From the NCBI RefSeq assembly GCF_029784135.1, contig NC_073746.1:256904994-256968993 (forward strand): a stretch of 64,000 nt of DNA, given 5' to 3'. Position 1 is the first letter of the stretch, and each line of letters begins with the position of its first letter. The position numbers and the translations under genes are program-made. The stretch comes from Toxorhynchites rutilus septentrionalis (taxonomy: Eukaryota > Arthropoda > Insecta > Diptera > Culicidae). Under the pieces are notes generated by a model. That model was not told where the DNA came from and searched no databases. It worked only from the letters and a program-made list of their open reading frames with translations. Below, one piece after another: positions 11,164 to 21,762 of the stretch.

Positions 11164-13926
11164 ATGCGCACCTTTCACCAAGACGATAGACAGAACCGCG
11201 TACTCTCCAAAAAACCGAAACCTGCTTGGATGAGACGCCTGGAAGGTCGTATCCAAACGCTCCGAGTAAAAATCGGTCGACTAACGCAGTACAAGAGGGG
11301 AAGTCGATCGCGAAAGCTGATTCGTGGAGTTGCTGAAATTGTGAAGCCGGCAGAGCTCTCTGATCTTAATGAAAACCGCATCATTGAGATCCTCGACACC
11401 CATGTACAACGGTTGAGTGCTCTATCAAAAAGGTTAAGACGTTATACGGAATGTACGAAAAGGCATGCGGATAATCGTATGTTCAGTATGAACGAAAGGG
11501 AGTTCTACAGCCGCATCAAAAAGAAACGCAATAATTACGATGGTGGTCTTCCTGAGATTGACGAAGTTACCCAGTTTTGGTCAGGCTTATGGGAGAACCC
11601 TATTCAACACCGAAGTAACAGGATGTGGCTGGCAGAAGAAGAGGAATATGGAAACGGACTTGAAGCAATGCCTGCCGTTATGGTAACCGCCCATGATATC
11701 AACGAAGCCATTCGATATTCCAGGAATTGGGCTGCGCCAGGACCAGATTTCGTGCACAATTTCTGGTACAAAAAGTTTTCTTCAACTCATGGGCGAATGG
11801 CAGAGTGCTTCAATAAGGTATTAGAAAATCCCCAAACAACACCGGAGTTCGTGACCAGGGGAATTACTCATCTGATGCCAAAGGATCAAGACACAGCGAA
11901 TGCGGCGAAGTACAGGCCAATAACATGTCTAACGAGCCTGTACAAGCTACTTACGTCGGTGATTAATAAAAAGATACAAAACCATTGCGAAGTTAACGAA
12001 ATATTAACAGAAGAACAGAAAGGCTGTAAACAGAACACGCGGGGCTGCAAAGATCAAGTCGTTATCGATGCAGTCATCGTCGGACAAGCAAGCCGAAACA
12101 GAAGGAACCTGAGTATGGCGTACATTGACTATAAAAAAGCATACGACTCAGTACCGCATACGTACCTGATGAAGGTACTAAAAATGTACAAGATACATGA
12201 TGGCGTCATCAGGTTTATGGAACACGCAATGGTAAACTGGAGCACCTCGCTTAGTATCACCGACGGAACAACTATGTTGAGATCCAGAACTCTCAATATT
12301 CGCAGGGGAATATTCCAAGGTGACACATTCAGTCCTTTGTGGTTTTGCCTTGCGATGAACCCCTTGAGCAGAGCACTCAACCGAAGCAGCCATGGCTACC
12401 ATATCAACAGAACAACGACAATAAACCATACCTTCTATATGGACGACTTGAAACTGTTTGCGGAATCAACAGAAGCGCTACATAGTCTTCTACAGTGTGT
12501 TAGCGACTTTAGTTCCGATGTGCGGATGGAACTCGGAATCGAAAAGTGTAAGGCAGTACAGCTCCACCGTGGACGATTGGTGGAGACTGAAGGATTCCGC
12601 ATTAACGAGAGTGAAGTGATTCAAGATTTGGTGGAAGGCGAATCCTATAAGTACCTGGGATTTCTGCAATTGAAAGGGATTTGTCACACAAAAATCAAGA
12701 AGGAACTCCAGGAACAATTCTTGATCAGAATCAACCAGGTTTTGAAAACAAACCTCTGCGGCGGCAAAAAAATCAAAGCCGTCAATACGTTTGCCGTTCC
12801 TTTACTCACGTACAGTTTCGGGGTGCTGAAGTGGACGAAAACCGATTTAGAAACAATAGAAAGAGCAATGAGAGTGACGTTCACAAAGCACCGTATGCAC
12901 CATCCAAAGTCGTCCATAGAAAGATTCACCTTGCCACGTGTTGAAGGAGGAAGAGGTGTCACTGACATTAGAGCGCTTTGCAGTTCCCAGATCCAGCAGT
13001 TGCGGAGTTACTTCGTGGAAAGTCAGACCCGTCACGATATCTATCGCGCTGTCTGTGAAGCGGACCGTGGATTCAGTGCCCTGCATCTGGCGCAGGAGCA
13101 GTACGAACTTAGCTGCAATTTGCAGACCATAGAAGAAAAAACAACATCATGGAAGCAAAAGGAACTTCATGGGACACACCCCCATCGTTTAGAGCAAGCG
13201 CATATCGACAAAGTATTATCGAACACGTGGCTGGTGCGAGGTGAACTCTTTTCTGAAACAGAAGGGTTTATGGTAGCCATCCAGGACCGGATAATAGCGA
13301 CCAAAAACTACCGGAAGTACATCTTGCACGAAAACGTTGTTGACTGTTGCAGAAAGTGCAATAAAGTAGGAGAGACGATAGAACACGTCATAGCCGGCTG
13401 TGGAGCGCTAGCCGAATCAGCTTATCTCAATCGTCACAACTCGGTTGCCAAGATTGTTCATCAACAGCTAGCATCAAAACGCAATTTGGTAAATCAGTTG
13501 GTACCCTACTACAAGTATATTCCGGATCCGGTTTTGGAAAATAGCTGCTACAAATTGTACTGGGATCGCGAGATTATTACGGATGTCCGAATACCAGCTA
13601 ATCGCCCTGATATTGTGGTCTACGATAAAAATAAGAAAGAAGTGCTGATAATAGACATTGCAGTACCGTTAGACCACAATCTACAATCTACGTTTGCTGC
13701 CAAGATAACCAAGTATCACGACTTGGCAGAAGAACTAAAACAAATGTGGCATTTGAAAAGCATCCGTATTATACCAGTAGTGATCTCTGCTACTGGTTTA
13801 GTTCCACACTCTCTCACGCAGTCATTGGAGGAGCTGCAAGTAACAGAGCAGCTTGCGGTTATGCAGAAAGCGGTGATTCTTGGAACGTGTAACATAGTGC
13901 GACGGTTCCTGAATCACCATAATTAG
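11164..13926 (+). CDS. Dong-like reverse transcriptase / restriction-like endonuclease
   Basis: This 920-residue protein makes cDNA on nicked chromosomal DNA by target-primed reverse transcription. Visible parts in order are a basic segment (KPKPAWMRRLEGRI, residues 16-30), reverse transcriptase with WAAPGPDFVHNFWYKK, KYRPITCLTSLYKLL, MAYIDYKKAYDSVPH, RRGIFQGDTFSPLWF and the catalytic FYMDDL (D427, D428), a CCHC finger CRKC...H...C (C729, C732, H741, C746), and a restriction-like endonuclease with RPD (814-816) followed by IID at 831. All catalytic residues that I can see are present. The frame is open upstream of the ATG and overlaps the preceding one by at least 60 bases in another phase, so the ATG may not be a biological start. 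The length fits an R4-clade protein minus its N-terminus. Confidence 0.92.
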   Translation: MRTFHQDDRQNRVLSKKPKPAWMRRLEGRIQTLRVKIGRLTQYKRGSRSRKLIRGVAEIVKPAELSDLNENRIIEILDTHVQRLSALSKRLRRYTECTKRHADNRMFSMNEREFYSRIKKKRNNYDGGLPEIDEVTQFWSGLWENPIQHRSNRMWLAEEEEYGNGLEAMPAVMVTAHDINEAIRYSRNWAAPGPDFVHNFWYKKFSSTHGRMAECFNKVLENPQTTPEFVTRGITHLMPKDQDTANAAKYRPITCLTSLYKLLTSVINKKIQNHCEVNEILTEEQKGCKQNTRGCKDQVVIDAVIVGQASRNRRNLSMAYIDYKKAYDSVPHTYLMKVLKMYKIHDGVIRFMEHAMVNWSTSLSITDGTTMLRSRTLNIRRGIFQGDTFSPLWFCLAMNPLSRALNRSSHGYHINRTTTINHTFYMDDLKLFAESTEALHSLLQCVSDFSSDVRMELGIEKCKAVQLHRGRLVETEGFRINESEVIQDLVEGESYKYLGFLQLKGICHTKIKKELQEQFLIRINQVLKTNLCGGKKIKAVNTFAVPLLTYSFGVLKWTKTDLETIERAMRVTFTKHRMHHPKSSIERFTLPRVEGGRGVTDIRALCSSQIQQLRSYFVESQTRHDIYRAVCEADRGFSALHLAQEQYELSCNLQTIEEKTTSWKQKELHGTHPHRLEQAHIDKVLSNTWLVRGELFSETEGFMVAIQDRIIATKNYRKYILHENVVDCCRKCNKVGETIEHVIAGCGALAESAYLNRHNSVAKIVHQQLASKRNLVNQLVPYYKYIPDPVLENSCYKLYWDREIITDVRIPANRPDIVVYDKNKKEVLIIDIAVPLDHNLQSTFAAKITKYHDLAEELKQMWHLKSIRIIPVVISATGLVPHSLTQSLEELQVTEQLAVMQKAVILGTCNIVRRFLNHHN

Positions 13927-14071
13927 AACACGATGATTGTGCAGACACTATTATAAAGAGAAAAAAAGAAAAAAAAAAAAAGATACCACAGAGCCTAATC
14001 CCCCTTTGGCATTTAAGAAGCCCGGGGGTAGGTGAATATTCCAGCTCAATGCTGAGAAGTGCCATAACTCT

Positions 14072-14101
14072 ATATAATAATAATAATAAATAAATAATAA
14101 T
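14072..14101. repeat. (TAA)n microsatellite, 3' flank of the Dong-like element
   Basis: TAA/TAAA units directly follow the 3' UTR and match the 5' TAA tract. They mark the 3' boundary of the retrotransposon, although element and target cannot be separated to the base. Confidence 0.85.
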
Positions 14102-14429
14102 CGTGGGGCATTTGATGAAACCACTAACTGTGGACATTGGAAATCCGATGTGCCCTACGATTTTATTTTAGTCTAATAAATGTACTAAATTATTGAAGGA
14201 AGGGGTGTGATAGCTGCTAGTTGCATAATAATTTTTCAGCTTTTAGTACATTATCTGTATCAATATCCCTTTACTCGCGCATAGGTCTGACAGACCGTGA
14301 ATCAATAAGGTGGTCGCCGTACATATTCTATCTTTCGGAATATTCATAAACCGACACTAATTTTATTTTATTAATTATACCCTTTCACTTTTTTTTAATT
14401 TTTATTTCTTACTTCATATTTTTTCATGA

Positions 14430-15440
14430 TTTTCCGTATTCTATTAGTTAAATCATTTCATTTGATACCCATATGCGGGAGTTGCCAGAAAAAAGGGATT
14501 GGTCATTTTGTAATTGCCGCTTGGATTTGGATTTTTCATTATCTACTATGTTCTACTAGTCAAGCCCTTTCATTTGATACCCATATTGATGAGGTTTTGA
14601 ATGAAATACTTATATCGCCATTTTGTAGTGGCAGCTATTTTGGATTTGTATTTTTTATAAATAACTTTGTTTTATTAGTCAAGCCCTTTAATTTGATACC
14701 CATATTGATGGGGGTTTGAAAAAATATGTAGTCCTTCATATTGTAATGTTTTTTTTTATATTTCAAATATGGCTTGAAGTTCGGATTACCAGACGAGAAT
14801 CTTCGCATTAATCGAAATTCTATGAACATGTCGAAAGTTTCTCCGAAGTCAATACTTGAAAATTCTGAAAATACTGAAAATACTTCCGTATGAACAGAAG
14901 AATAGAAAACTTTCGAGTATTATTTCATCGGGTTCCGATTAGGATATTGAGGAACTATACGCAAGTGAAGACCGGGACGATATGTTAGAAGAACTTACTA
15001 TAGACGACATAAAGATATTGATTTTTCAACAGTACATTTAAAGTGTGATTTTTCACAAATAAGTATGTTCTACTAGTCAAGCCATTTCGTTTGATACCCA
15101 TATTGATGAATAGAAAAAATTGTCACATTTTGTGATGGCGGTCATTTTGGATTTACATTTTTCATAAATAACTGTGTGCTACTAGTCAAGCCCTTTCATT
15201 TGATACCCATATTGATGAGGTTTTGATAAAATATATCGTCCGCCATTTTGTAGCGGCCGTCATCTTAGATTTTCAAAATCATAGAATACGTAGTTTTATA
15301 ACGACAGCAGAGATAAAGGCGTGCTCCAAATTTCAGATCAATCGGTCAACAGGAAGGAGGTTAAATTTCTATTGATGTGGGACATCCCCGCAGATAAACA
15401 TACAAGCATATTTACAGTAGGTAATGCTCAATAAAACCAT
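14430..15440 (-). repeat. Inverted copy of the 2.4-3.3 kb repeat unit
   Basis: Four copies of TTCTACTAGTCAAGCCCTTT plus GATACCCATATTGATG lie near 14551, 14675, 15070 and 15185. They are the reverse complement of the ~120 bp monomers at 2460-3070. The stretch 15280-15440 also mirrors 3110-3260, including the segment around ATTGATGTGGGACATCCC. The copy therefore includes array and flank in the same order, which shows that they spread as one unit. No terminal ATTATCCG repeats are visible here, so its ends are uncertain. A 330 bp unrelated-looking stretch separates the two pairs of monomers. Confidence 0.75.
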
Positions 15441-15459
15441 TAAAAAGAATAGTGTAAAA

Positions 15460-17340
15460 ACTATATTTTTATGTTTTTGATTTTTTTATTATTCTATATA
15501 ACATATCTACATTTAAGTGCCTATTCTATCAAATTCCGTTTAAAAATCCTATTCTAATTGAACGAGAAAAGTGTCACCCACATCTGGGTGCCGGGGCCTC
15601 CCAGGAAATACACCCGGGGCGATCAAGGTGTTAAACTTATCGATGCACCAAGAAGAGAATATGAGGCTCTTCAAAACCAGCAGATTTCTCGCACAAAAAG
15701 CACATCGAAGCTTGTCTTGCTTAGATTCTAAACCATGGGAACGAGAAGAAGAAAAAAAACACACTTTTATAAACAGCAAACGACAGATGCCAGCGCAAAT
15801 GATTGCGCGCAAAATACTTGTCGACTATAATTAAAAATGAATTATAAGAATTTCTCTGTACCTTCCCCAGGATTATCTGGAAAGAATTTCGCATTCGCAA
15901 TGAATTATGATTTTTATTTAATGAAGGTTACAAGTGTAAAACTATCTTCCTCTGATTCTGGAGCAAACAGCGGATCTCCGTACGGGGGACACCACGGAGA
16001 AGTTGTGAGGAGCTCAGTCCTGGGAAGACATTTCTTCGTTTGATACATATTTTTCTTGGCGTGCGTCGATGGAGCAGATGGACTGTGATTTTTCCCATAT
16101 CATTCGTACTGCTTGTGAGCAGAAGGTTTGTATAATGAGGAAAATACGATATGGTTTCTTTTACCATGAATGGGGAACGAGATGAAAGATGGACGTTTTG
16201 TTTCTAAAAGTTTCGCTTGCATGAAAATAATAAAGAAATCAAAGAATAAAAGTGCTATATAATTTAGAAATGTAAAAATAACTAGACCTAAAGAGCCGAA
16301 AAATATATATCCACCCCACGTTACACATCTGAATTCTACCCTGTGCGATGAAACTTCGCCACGTTTGCCAGCAACCATTATTTATATTTATTTATTTATT
16401 AACATTTCATGTAATAATGCGTTAAGCGAAATATTTATACGAGGTACGAAGTTCTCCCAAGTTCCTCCACCCACCAATTCGATATGATTCCCGTTCCCTG
16501 CGATCGATTGGAGAATCCCGTTTTTTCGAGACGGTGCCGACCTACGACGACGACTAGCAGCAACGAGTGGTCTCACTTGGAGATAGTCAAGTTCAGCCCC
16601 AATACCGTGGTGCGCAGAAGGTCTTGTGCGAAGAAAAACTGGTTAAACTTGAACCGCGGCCACCGCTACCATAGGTTCTTGCAAGCAAAGGGCAAATTTC
16701 CGATAGACAGACATCGAAGTGATGCGGAGACAAGTTAGCGGCGAGCAGAAAAAAGCGATTGTCCATTGAAGATAAGCGGTAGTTAAGCACTTAATTGGTT
16801 TGAAGTGGACGAGACGTGTTTGACGGGATGGCTCAGTTACCGTTGCATACATCTGACCAAACCGAAGCGCAGAAAGCACCACAAAAAAGCCACATTATCT
16901 TCCAGAGGTGATATGAGATGCTGTCTGCATGTTTCGAACACATGTTTCTTAAGCATTGTGCCGTGTTATGGAGAACTCGAAATTTTCTCTTGTACAGAAT
17001 CTACATGTGTCGCCAATGAAGGAAATTACGTTGAGGTATTGAAAAAAATGGATAGTTATATTGAGATCAACAATGCGACCACCTCAATTCCACGTCGACT
17101 TGGTTTGTCATAAGTTTCCATATCGTTTTCATTGTCTGTTTTTATTAATATTCTACTAAATGTCAGGATAACATGAACACATAGTCTAATTAATTTTTTT
17201 TACCTTCGATTTTGTCTTATTTTTTCTTTTTAGTTCTTTCAACTTTCAGATTTCCAAGTAATATGAGTAATATGATCTCAAAATGATAGATCCCACGAAT
17301 TCAATGTTAGATTCAAAATATAGCACTCAGTCAAATCATA
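15460..17340. other. No recognisable gene or element
   Basis: Mixed AT-rich sequence with a slightly GC-richer part at 16440-16900. Open frames at 15571-15834, 16484-16738 and 16805-17113 show no domain that I recognise and have no support from repeats or splice-like context. I leave them unannotated. Confidence 0.35.
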
Positions 17341-17346
17341 AAAATA

Positions 17347-17582
17347 CAGTAGAACACCGATTATCCGTGGAACTGAGCCTAAAATGACACTTAACTAAAA
17401 ATGAGTTGTAAACAGATGGTTCAACATGAAAACTATGTTTTAGAAAAACGAACATCATTAAATAACCCCTCCGTGAACTCGTGTACACCAGTTGTCTGAT
17501 AATGTGAAAACAATGATCACATGAAATGTAGAAGCCTGTAGAATTGCGGTGAAATTCGCCATCGCGGATAATCGGTTTTCAG
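17347..17582. mobile_element. Pogo/Tigger-like MITE, 236 bp
   Basis: The left end is CAGTAGAACACCGATTATCC. The right end reads GGATAATCGGTTTTCAG, its imperfect inverse. TA dinucleotides flank both ends (17345-17346 and 17583-17584). The ATTATCCG core is shared with the element at 2288-4599 and with 59995-60050. It has no coding and is too short to be autonomous. Confidence 0.75.
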
Positions 17583-17723
17583 TATTCTATTAGAGTCATG
17601 TTGAAAGGAAACCAAAATACCGTTAATATTAAAGCCCACATACAATTGAGTTCAGAGTTAAATGTCATCTATTGTGAGATAATACTCCCTTCGGGCACTT
17701 ATGTTGGTGGAATAAGTCATTAA

Positions 17724-17944
17724 CACATTAAAGACCGCACGTTTTGGGGCAAACTTGTACGCTTCATTTGTTCGGATTCCACGATTAAGATCGTTTCCCT
17801 CGGTGTGAATGAGACGAAAGCGAGCCATCGGTAGCCCTTGTTAGATTCCAACCATCAAGTGTAGAAAACACAGGTTATTTCGTGATCCATCCGTAATCGA
17901 CGGAACGCGAAACACGAGAAAAATCGTGAGCGGTCCGTAATGTG
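17724..17944. mobile_element. TTAA-flanked MITE, ~221 bp (piggyBac-type target)
   Basis: TTAA at 17720-17723 and 17945-17948 flank an element whose ends are inverted: CACATTAAAGACCGC on the left and GCGGTCCGTAATGTG on the right. A TTAA target with short inverted ends is typical of piggyBac-mobilised MITEs. There is no coding inside. The superfamily is inferred from the target site alone. Confidence 0.65.
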
Positions 17945-18649
17945 TTAAGATATATTGGATAATGGACATACCCTCGACAGAAAATCAGACGAACAGATTG
18001 CGGAATCGAAACTTCTAAATGATTTTTGAAAAGCTGCAGTCTCGCGGAAATCGCGAATCATTTCAGAGCTTCAACATTCATGCCTCGAACCACTCCACGA
18101 ACAAAGTCTCATCCTGCCGTGTGCAGACGCAGTGGACAAAAATATTGGGAACAAAAAAAAATCGATTTCCTCCTGTCCTTCAATGCTTCTGCGGACCAAC
18201 AACATTTCCCGCTAACTATGTCAAAAATACTCTTACAAGACCCCCCAACACAGATACTCTCATATTTTCTGCGGCCATTAAAAGGAAGAATCCATTTGAG
18301 GGGATGTTCCTGGATGGCTGAACTTTGGTTGGTTTGGAAGAATTCCTCAAAGCAGCTCAACTAAAACTTTCTGAAAGCGACTAGACCCGGTCCTATAAAC
18401 TATACAAATCTATTTGTATTCTATTGACTCCTCATCTAGTAATGCACCGTGTCTAGAGAAATAAACCTCACTGAAACACGATACACACGATTAGGGATTG
18501 TTTTTTCATTACCGAATTACCGGAAATTTTACAATCAAAAACCGGTAATTTCGGTAATTTTTGTTTTTACACCATAAATAATATTTGTCTTTATGCCGCT
18601 TTGAAATATTGCTCGAGAGTCAAATAAGATCGAAAAAACACAACTGGCA

Positions 18650-18960
18650 GTTTTGCACCGATTCTACGGTCTTCGAACTTCAGTTAAAAAATCGCAGCTA
18701 GATCTGAAAACGAAACACAAGATAAGCTTCAGCAATGAAGAACTGACAGCGGTGAAGGAATGGTTGATGCTCTCGAACCAGTTTTGGTCGCTGTTGAACT
18801 GCTATTGCGGAAGAAACACCCTTTATGAAGCTGACGTATGATTGCAATTTATGCTAGGACAGCTATCGGAGCAACCATCAGAGATTTCGAAGCAGCTGCT
18901 CGAAGCCCTGATTGGAAGGATTGCCGAAAGACGTTTCGAATAGGCAGATTTGTTCCCATA
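18650..18960 (+). pseudogene. hAT-like transposase fragment, frameshifted
   Basis: Read across frames, this segment gives EGMVDALEPVLVAVELLLRK, then LYEADV, then LGQLSEQPSEISKQLLEAL and IGRIAERRFE. The order and motifs (LEPV..AVE.L.R....L..ADV, SKQLLEAL..RI.ERR) match a conserved stretch of hAT transposases. Frameshifts and stops break it, and the mariner inserted at 18963 cuts it off. An acidic, low-complexity continuation (residues like DLIKFDDDDIDSVAG, 20297-20580) follows the mariner and may belong to the same gene. Assignment is by remembered pattern only. Confidence 0.5.
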
Positions 18961-18962
18961 TA

Positions 18963-20295
18963 TTAGGCTGTCAAAAAAGTCCTGCGGTATTTCCGCGAGG
19001 TGTCGATGTAAGCGCGTAGTTCTAGTTGTATTCATTGTATCGAGTCATACTATAGCTTGTTGGAAAGGTATTTTTGCGCGCTATAATATAGTGCTTGACA
19101 GTGTTTTGTTTGGTTAAGTCGTTCGTGAGTTATAGTGTCGCAAATATGGAGCAAAATAAAGAGAAAATCCGACGCATTTTACAGTACTACTATGACAAAG
19201 GCAAAAATGCATCTCAAGCTGCCAATAAAATTTGTGCAGTTTATGGACCCGATACAGTTTCCATTTCCACCGCACAACGATGGTTTCAACGTTTTCGTTC
19301 TGGTGTAGAGGTCGTCGAAGATGCGCCACGCTACGGAAGGCCTGTCGTCGAAAATTGCGACAAAATCGCAGAATTAGCCGAGAAAGATCGGCATAGTAGC
19401 AGCCGTAGCATCTGCCAAGAGCTGGGGATAAGTCATCAAACCGTTATTAACCATTTGAAGAAGCTTGGATTCACAAAGAAGCTCGATGTATGGGTGCCAC
19501 ACACGTTGACGCAAAAAAACATCTTTGACCGTATCGACGCATGTGAATCGCTGCTGAATCGCAACAAAATCGACTCGTTTCTGAAGCGGATGGTGACTGG
19601 CGATGAAAAGTGGGTCACTTACGACAACGTGAAGCGCAAACGGTCGTGGTCGAAGCCCGCTGAAGCGGTTCAGACGGTGGCCAAGCCCTCATTAACGGCC
19701 AGGAAGGTTCTGCAGTGTGTTTGGTGGGATTGTCAAGGAATACATTGTGGGATTGCGATACGGTGGGATTGTCAAGGAATAATCTATTATGAGCTGCTTC
19801 CCTATGGCCAAACGCTCAATTCGGACCTGTACTGCCCACAACTGGACCGCTTGAAGGTAGCACTCATGAAGAAGAGGACATCTTTGATAAACAGAGGCCG
19901 CATTGTCTTCCATCAGGACAACGCCAGGCCACACACTTCTTTGGTGACGCGCCAGATGCTCCGGGAGCTCGGATGGGAGGTTCTTTTGCATCCGCCGTAT
20001 AGTCCGGACCTTGCACCAAGTGACTACCACCTGTTTTTGTCCATGGCGAACGAGCTAGGTAGTCAGAAGTTAGCCACAAAAGAGGCCTGTGAAAATTGGC
20101 TATCCGAGTTTTTTGCCAATAAGGAAGCGAGCTTCTATAACAGGGGTATTATGAAGTTGGCAACTCGTTGGGAACAAGTCATCGAACAAAACGGCGCATA
20201 TTTGATGATAACATAACATAACAGATGATTGTAACTAATTTTATGAACAAATGAAAATTCAAAAAAAATACCGCAGGACTTTTTTTTCAGCCTAA
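18963..20295 (+). mobile_element. Mariner (DD34D) transposon, copy 1, intact
   Basis: This 1333 bp element has ~28 bp terminal inverted repeats beginning TTAGGCTG, then AAAAGTCCTGCGGTATTT, with two mismatches between the ends. It is flanked by TA on both sides (18961-18962 and 20296-20297). Length, ends and target fit a canonical mariner. A second copy (45804-47903) shares its sequence but is broken. The uninterrupted transposase frame and well-matched ends make this the best candidate for recent or present activity among the DNA transposons here. Confidence 0.95.
19146..20216 (+). CDS. Mariner transposase, DD34D, full-length frame
   Basis: The protein cuts and pastes the surrounding element. 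The start is set at the ATG of MEQNKEK (19146), because upstream residues lie in the terminal region and this start matches family N-termini. Two helix-turn-helix segments occupy residues ~1-110, followed by the mariner motif WVPHTL (116-121). Catalytic residues are D153 in TGDEKW, D258 in HQDNARPHTS and D293 in YSPDLAPSDYHLF, with exactly 34 residues between the last two. At 356 residues it is about 10 longer than most mariners. The excess is a 13-residue insertion at ~199-211, where WDCQG is repeated (WDCQGIHCGIAIRWDCQG). The second copy has the same insertion, so it was present in their common source. No stop or frameshift is visible; activity is unproven. Confidence 0.93.
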   Translation: MEQNKEKIRRILQYYYDKGKNASQAANKICAVYGPDTVSISTAQRWFQRFRSGVEVVEDAPRYGRPVVENCDKIAELAEKDRHSSSRSICQELGISHQTVINHLKKLGFTKKLDVWVPHTLTQKNIFDRIDACESLLNRNKIDSFLKRMVTGDEKWVTYDNVKRKRSWSKPAEAVQTVAKPSLTARKVLQCVWWDCQGIHCGIAIRWDCQGIIYYELLPYGQTLNSDLYCPQLDRLKVALMKKRTSLINRGRIVFHQDNARPHTSLVTRQMLRELGWEVLLHPPYSPDLAPSDYHLFLSMANELGSQKLATKEACENWLSEFFANKEASFYNRGIMKLATRWEQVIEQNGAYLMIT

Positions 20296-20653
20296 TATGA
20301 ATAATCATTCTGATCGTGGTCGTGACACAATTGATGATGACTTTGGCGTATTCTATCAAACGTCACAGACTGCAATGATCAAGCAGGCATTTGAAGTTGT
20401 TCCTGACTTGATCAAATTTGACGATGATGATATTGATTCAGTAGCTGGACAACAGGAGGAAAAAAAATCCACTGGACGATGCGAAACCTGCAGAACAGTT
20501 GAGCATCAAGAAGCATCAAACTTGTACGACGATTGCAACAATCAAAGGTATCAACGTTCAACCCAAACTCAACGTCTATAAACGGATTGATGAAAACCCT
20601 CGGACAAGAGTTTACGTATAGAGTGCATCAGAGGCAAATACATGACAATGGTA

Positions 20654-21762
20654 AAGGGTGTGTCACATCAAATTGCATCACGGAAAAAACGCTGTAGAAA
20701 TTTAATTTTTAGGAATTATATCTTCAGCTTTCGCTTATAATCAGATAAGAGTGTATAGATCACGTTGGCCATGCTTCACTGTCAATTTTTCGTAAATTTG
20801 GAAAAATATCGTCGAACGAAAAAGAACGTCGTGAAATTATCCTGTGCACTCATTTCGAGAATCCGGAGTTGTCACATCGGGACATCGGTAAGATGCTGGG
20901 AATCATCCAATCCACGGTCAGCAGAGTACTAAAACGATACTTCGAGAACCTAACCATCGACCGGAAGGTGAAGAACGGCAAAAATGGATGCTCCGTCAGT
21001 GAAAAAGATCACAAGCGCGTAGTTAAGCAGTTTAGACGTGATCCGAGAAGTTCGGTCCGGGATGTCGCCAATAAGCTGAATTTGTCAAGTTCATTCGTCC
21101 AGCGGACCAAGCAGTGGGAGGGCCTGCGTACATACAAGGTTCAGAAGGCTCCTAACCGCGACGAAAGGCAAAACATGGTGGGGAAGACGCGAGCCCGGAA
21201 GCTGTACACCGAAATGCTGACGAAGCCGCATTGCCTGGTAATGGACGACGAAACCTACGTCAAAGCGGACTTTCGTCAGCTGCCGGGCCTGTTGTTCTTC
21301 TCCGCAGAGGACAAATTCAGCGTTCCGGAGGAGACTCGCAAGCAGAAACTATCCAAGTTTGCCAAAAAATACATGGTGTGGCAAGCGATCTGCTCTTGCG
21401 GAAAGCGGAGCGCCCCCTTCGTGATGACCGGCACGGTAAACGGGCAGGTTTACCTTAAGGAGTGCCTACAGAAGCGCTTACTACCACTATTGAAGCAGCA
21501 CGAGGGCCCGAACATCTTCTGGCCGGATCTCGCTTCGTGCCACTATTCAAAGGACATGTTGGAGTGGTACGAAGCCAACGGGGACGGGGTAAAGAGGAAG
21601 GTGCGAGCATACGGGCTTGGGCTCGAAGTATGAATAAAAAGAAAATGCCAAAAGTTGTTTAATAGTTTTTATTTTACTGTCTAAAATTTTCAAAAGGATC
21701 GGTCTACTGGGCGAATTTCTACAGCGTTTTTTCCGTGATGCAATTTGATGTGACACACCCTT
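20654..21762 (+). mobile_element. DD37E transposon, copy B (internally deleted)
   Basis: Ends AAGGGTGTGTCACATC and its inverse are flanked by TA on both sides (20652-20653, 21763-21764). The sequence is nearly identical to copies at 734 and 31405. About 190 bp is lost from the transposase 3' half. It is inserted in the hAT-like relic downstream of the mariner. Confidence 0.93.
20806..21633 (+). pseudogene. DD37E transposase, copy B: lost start and lost catalytic Glu
   Basis: The start codon of the other copies is ATA here (20806-20808), so translation could begin only at the internal ATG at 20869, after the first helix. The frame keeps MDDETYVKADF and FWPDLASCHYSKD, but a deletion joins YEANG directly to DGVKRKVRAYGLGLEV. 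That removes the third catalytic residue (the Glu of PIEKYW). The C-terminal tail is intact and in frame because the deletion also removed the homopolymer that is frameshifted in the other two copies. The protein cannot be a transposase but could still bind ends. Confidence 0.92.

Larger units (their letters stand above)
9950..14071 (+). mobile_element. Dong/R4-clade non-LTR retrotransposon, nearly complete
   Basis: The element is ~4.1 kb and flanked by TAA microsatellite on both sides. It has a 5' leader of about 140 bp, a coding region with Myb-like, reverse transcriptase, CCHC and restriction-like endonuclease domains, and a ~145 bp 3' UTR (13927-14071) with an A-rich tract at 13962-13982. 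The combination of a C-terminal restriction-like endonuclease and TAA targeting is characteristic of Dong in the R4 clade. The only visible damage is one frame change near 11140-11164. It is one of the best preserved elements in the window and probably a recent insertion. Confidence 0.88.

Noticed and set aside
16484..17113. Two open frames in a GC-richer patch (84 and 102 residues)
   Set aside because: No recognisable motif; a short ANEGNYVEV segment recalls a mariner tail, but nothing around it supports this.
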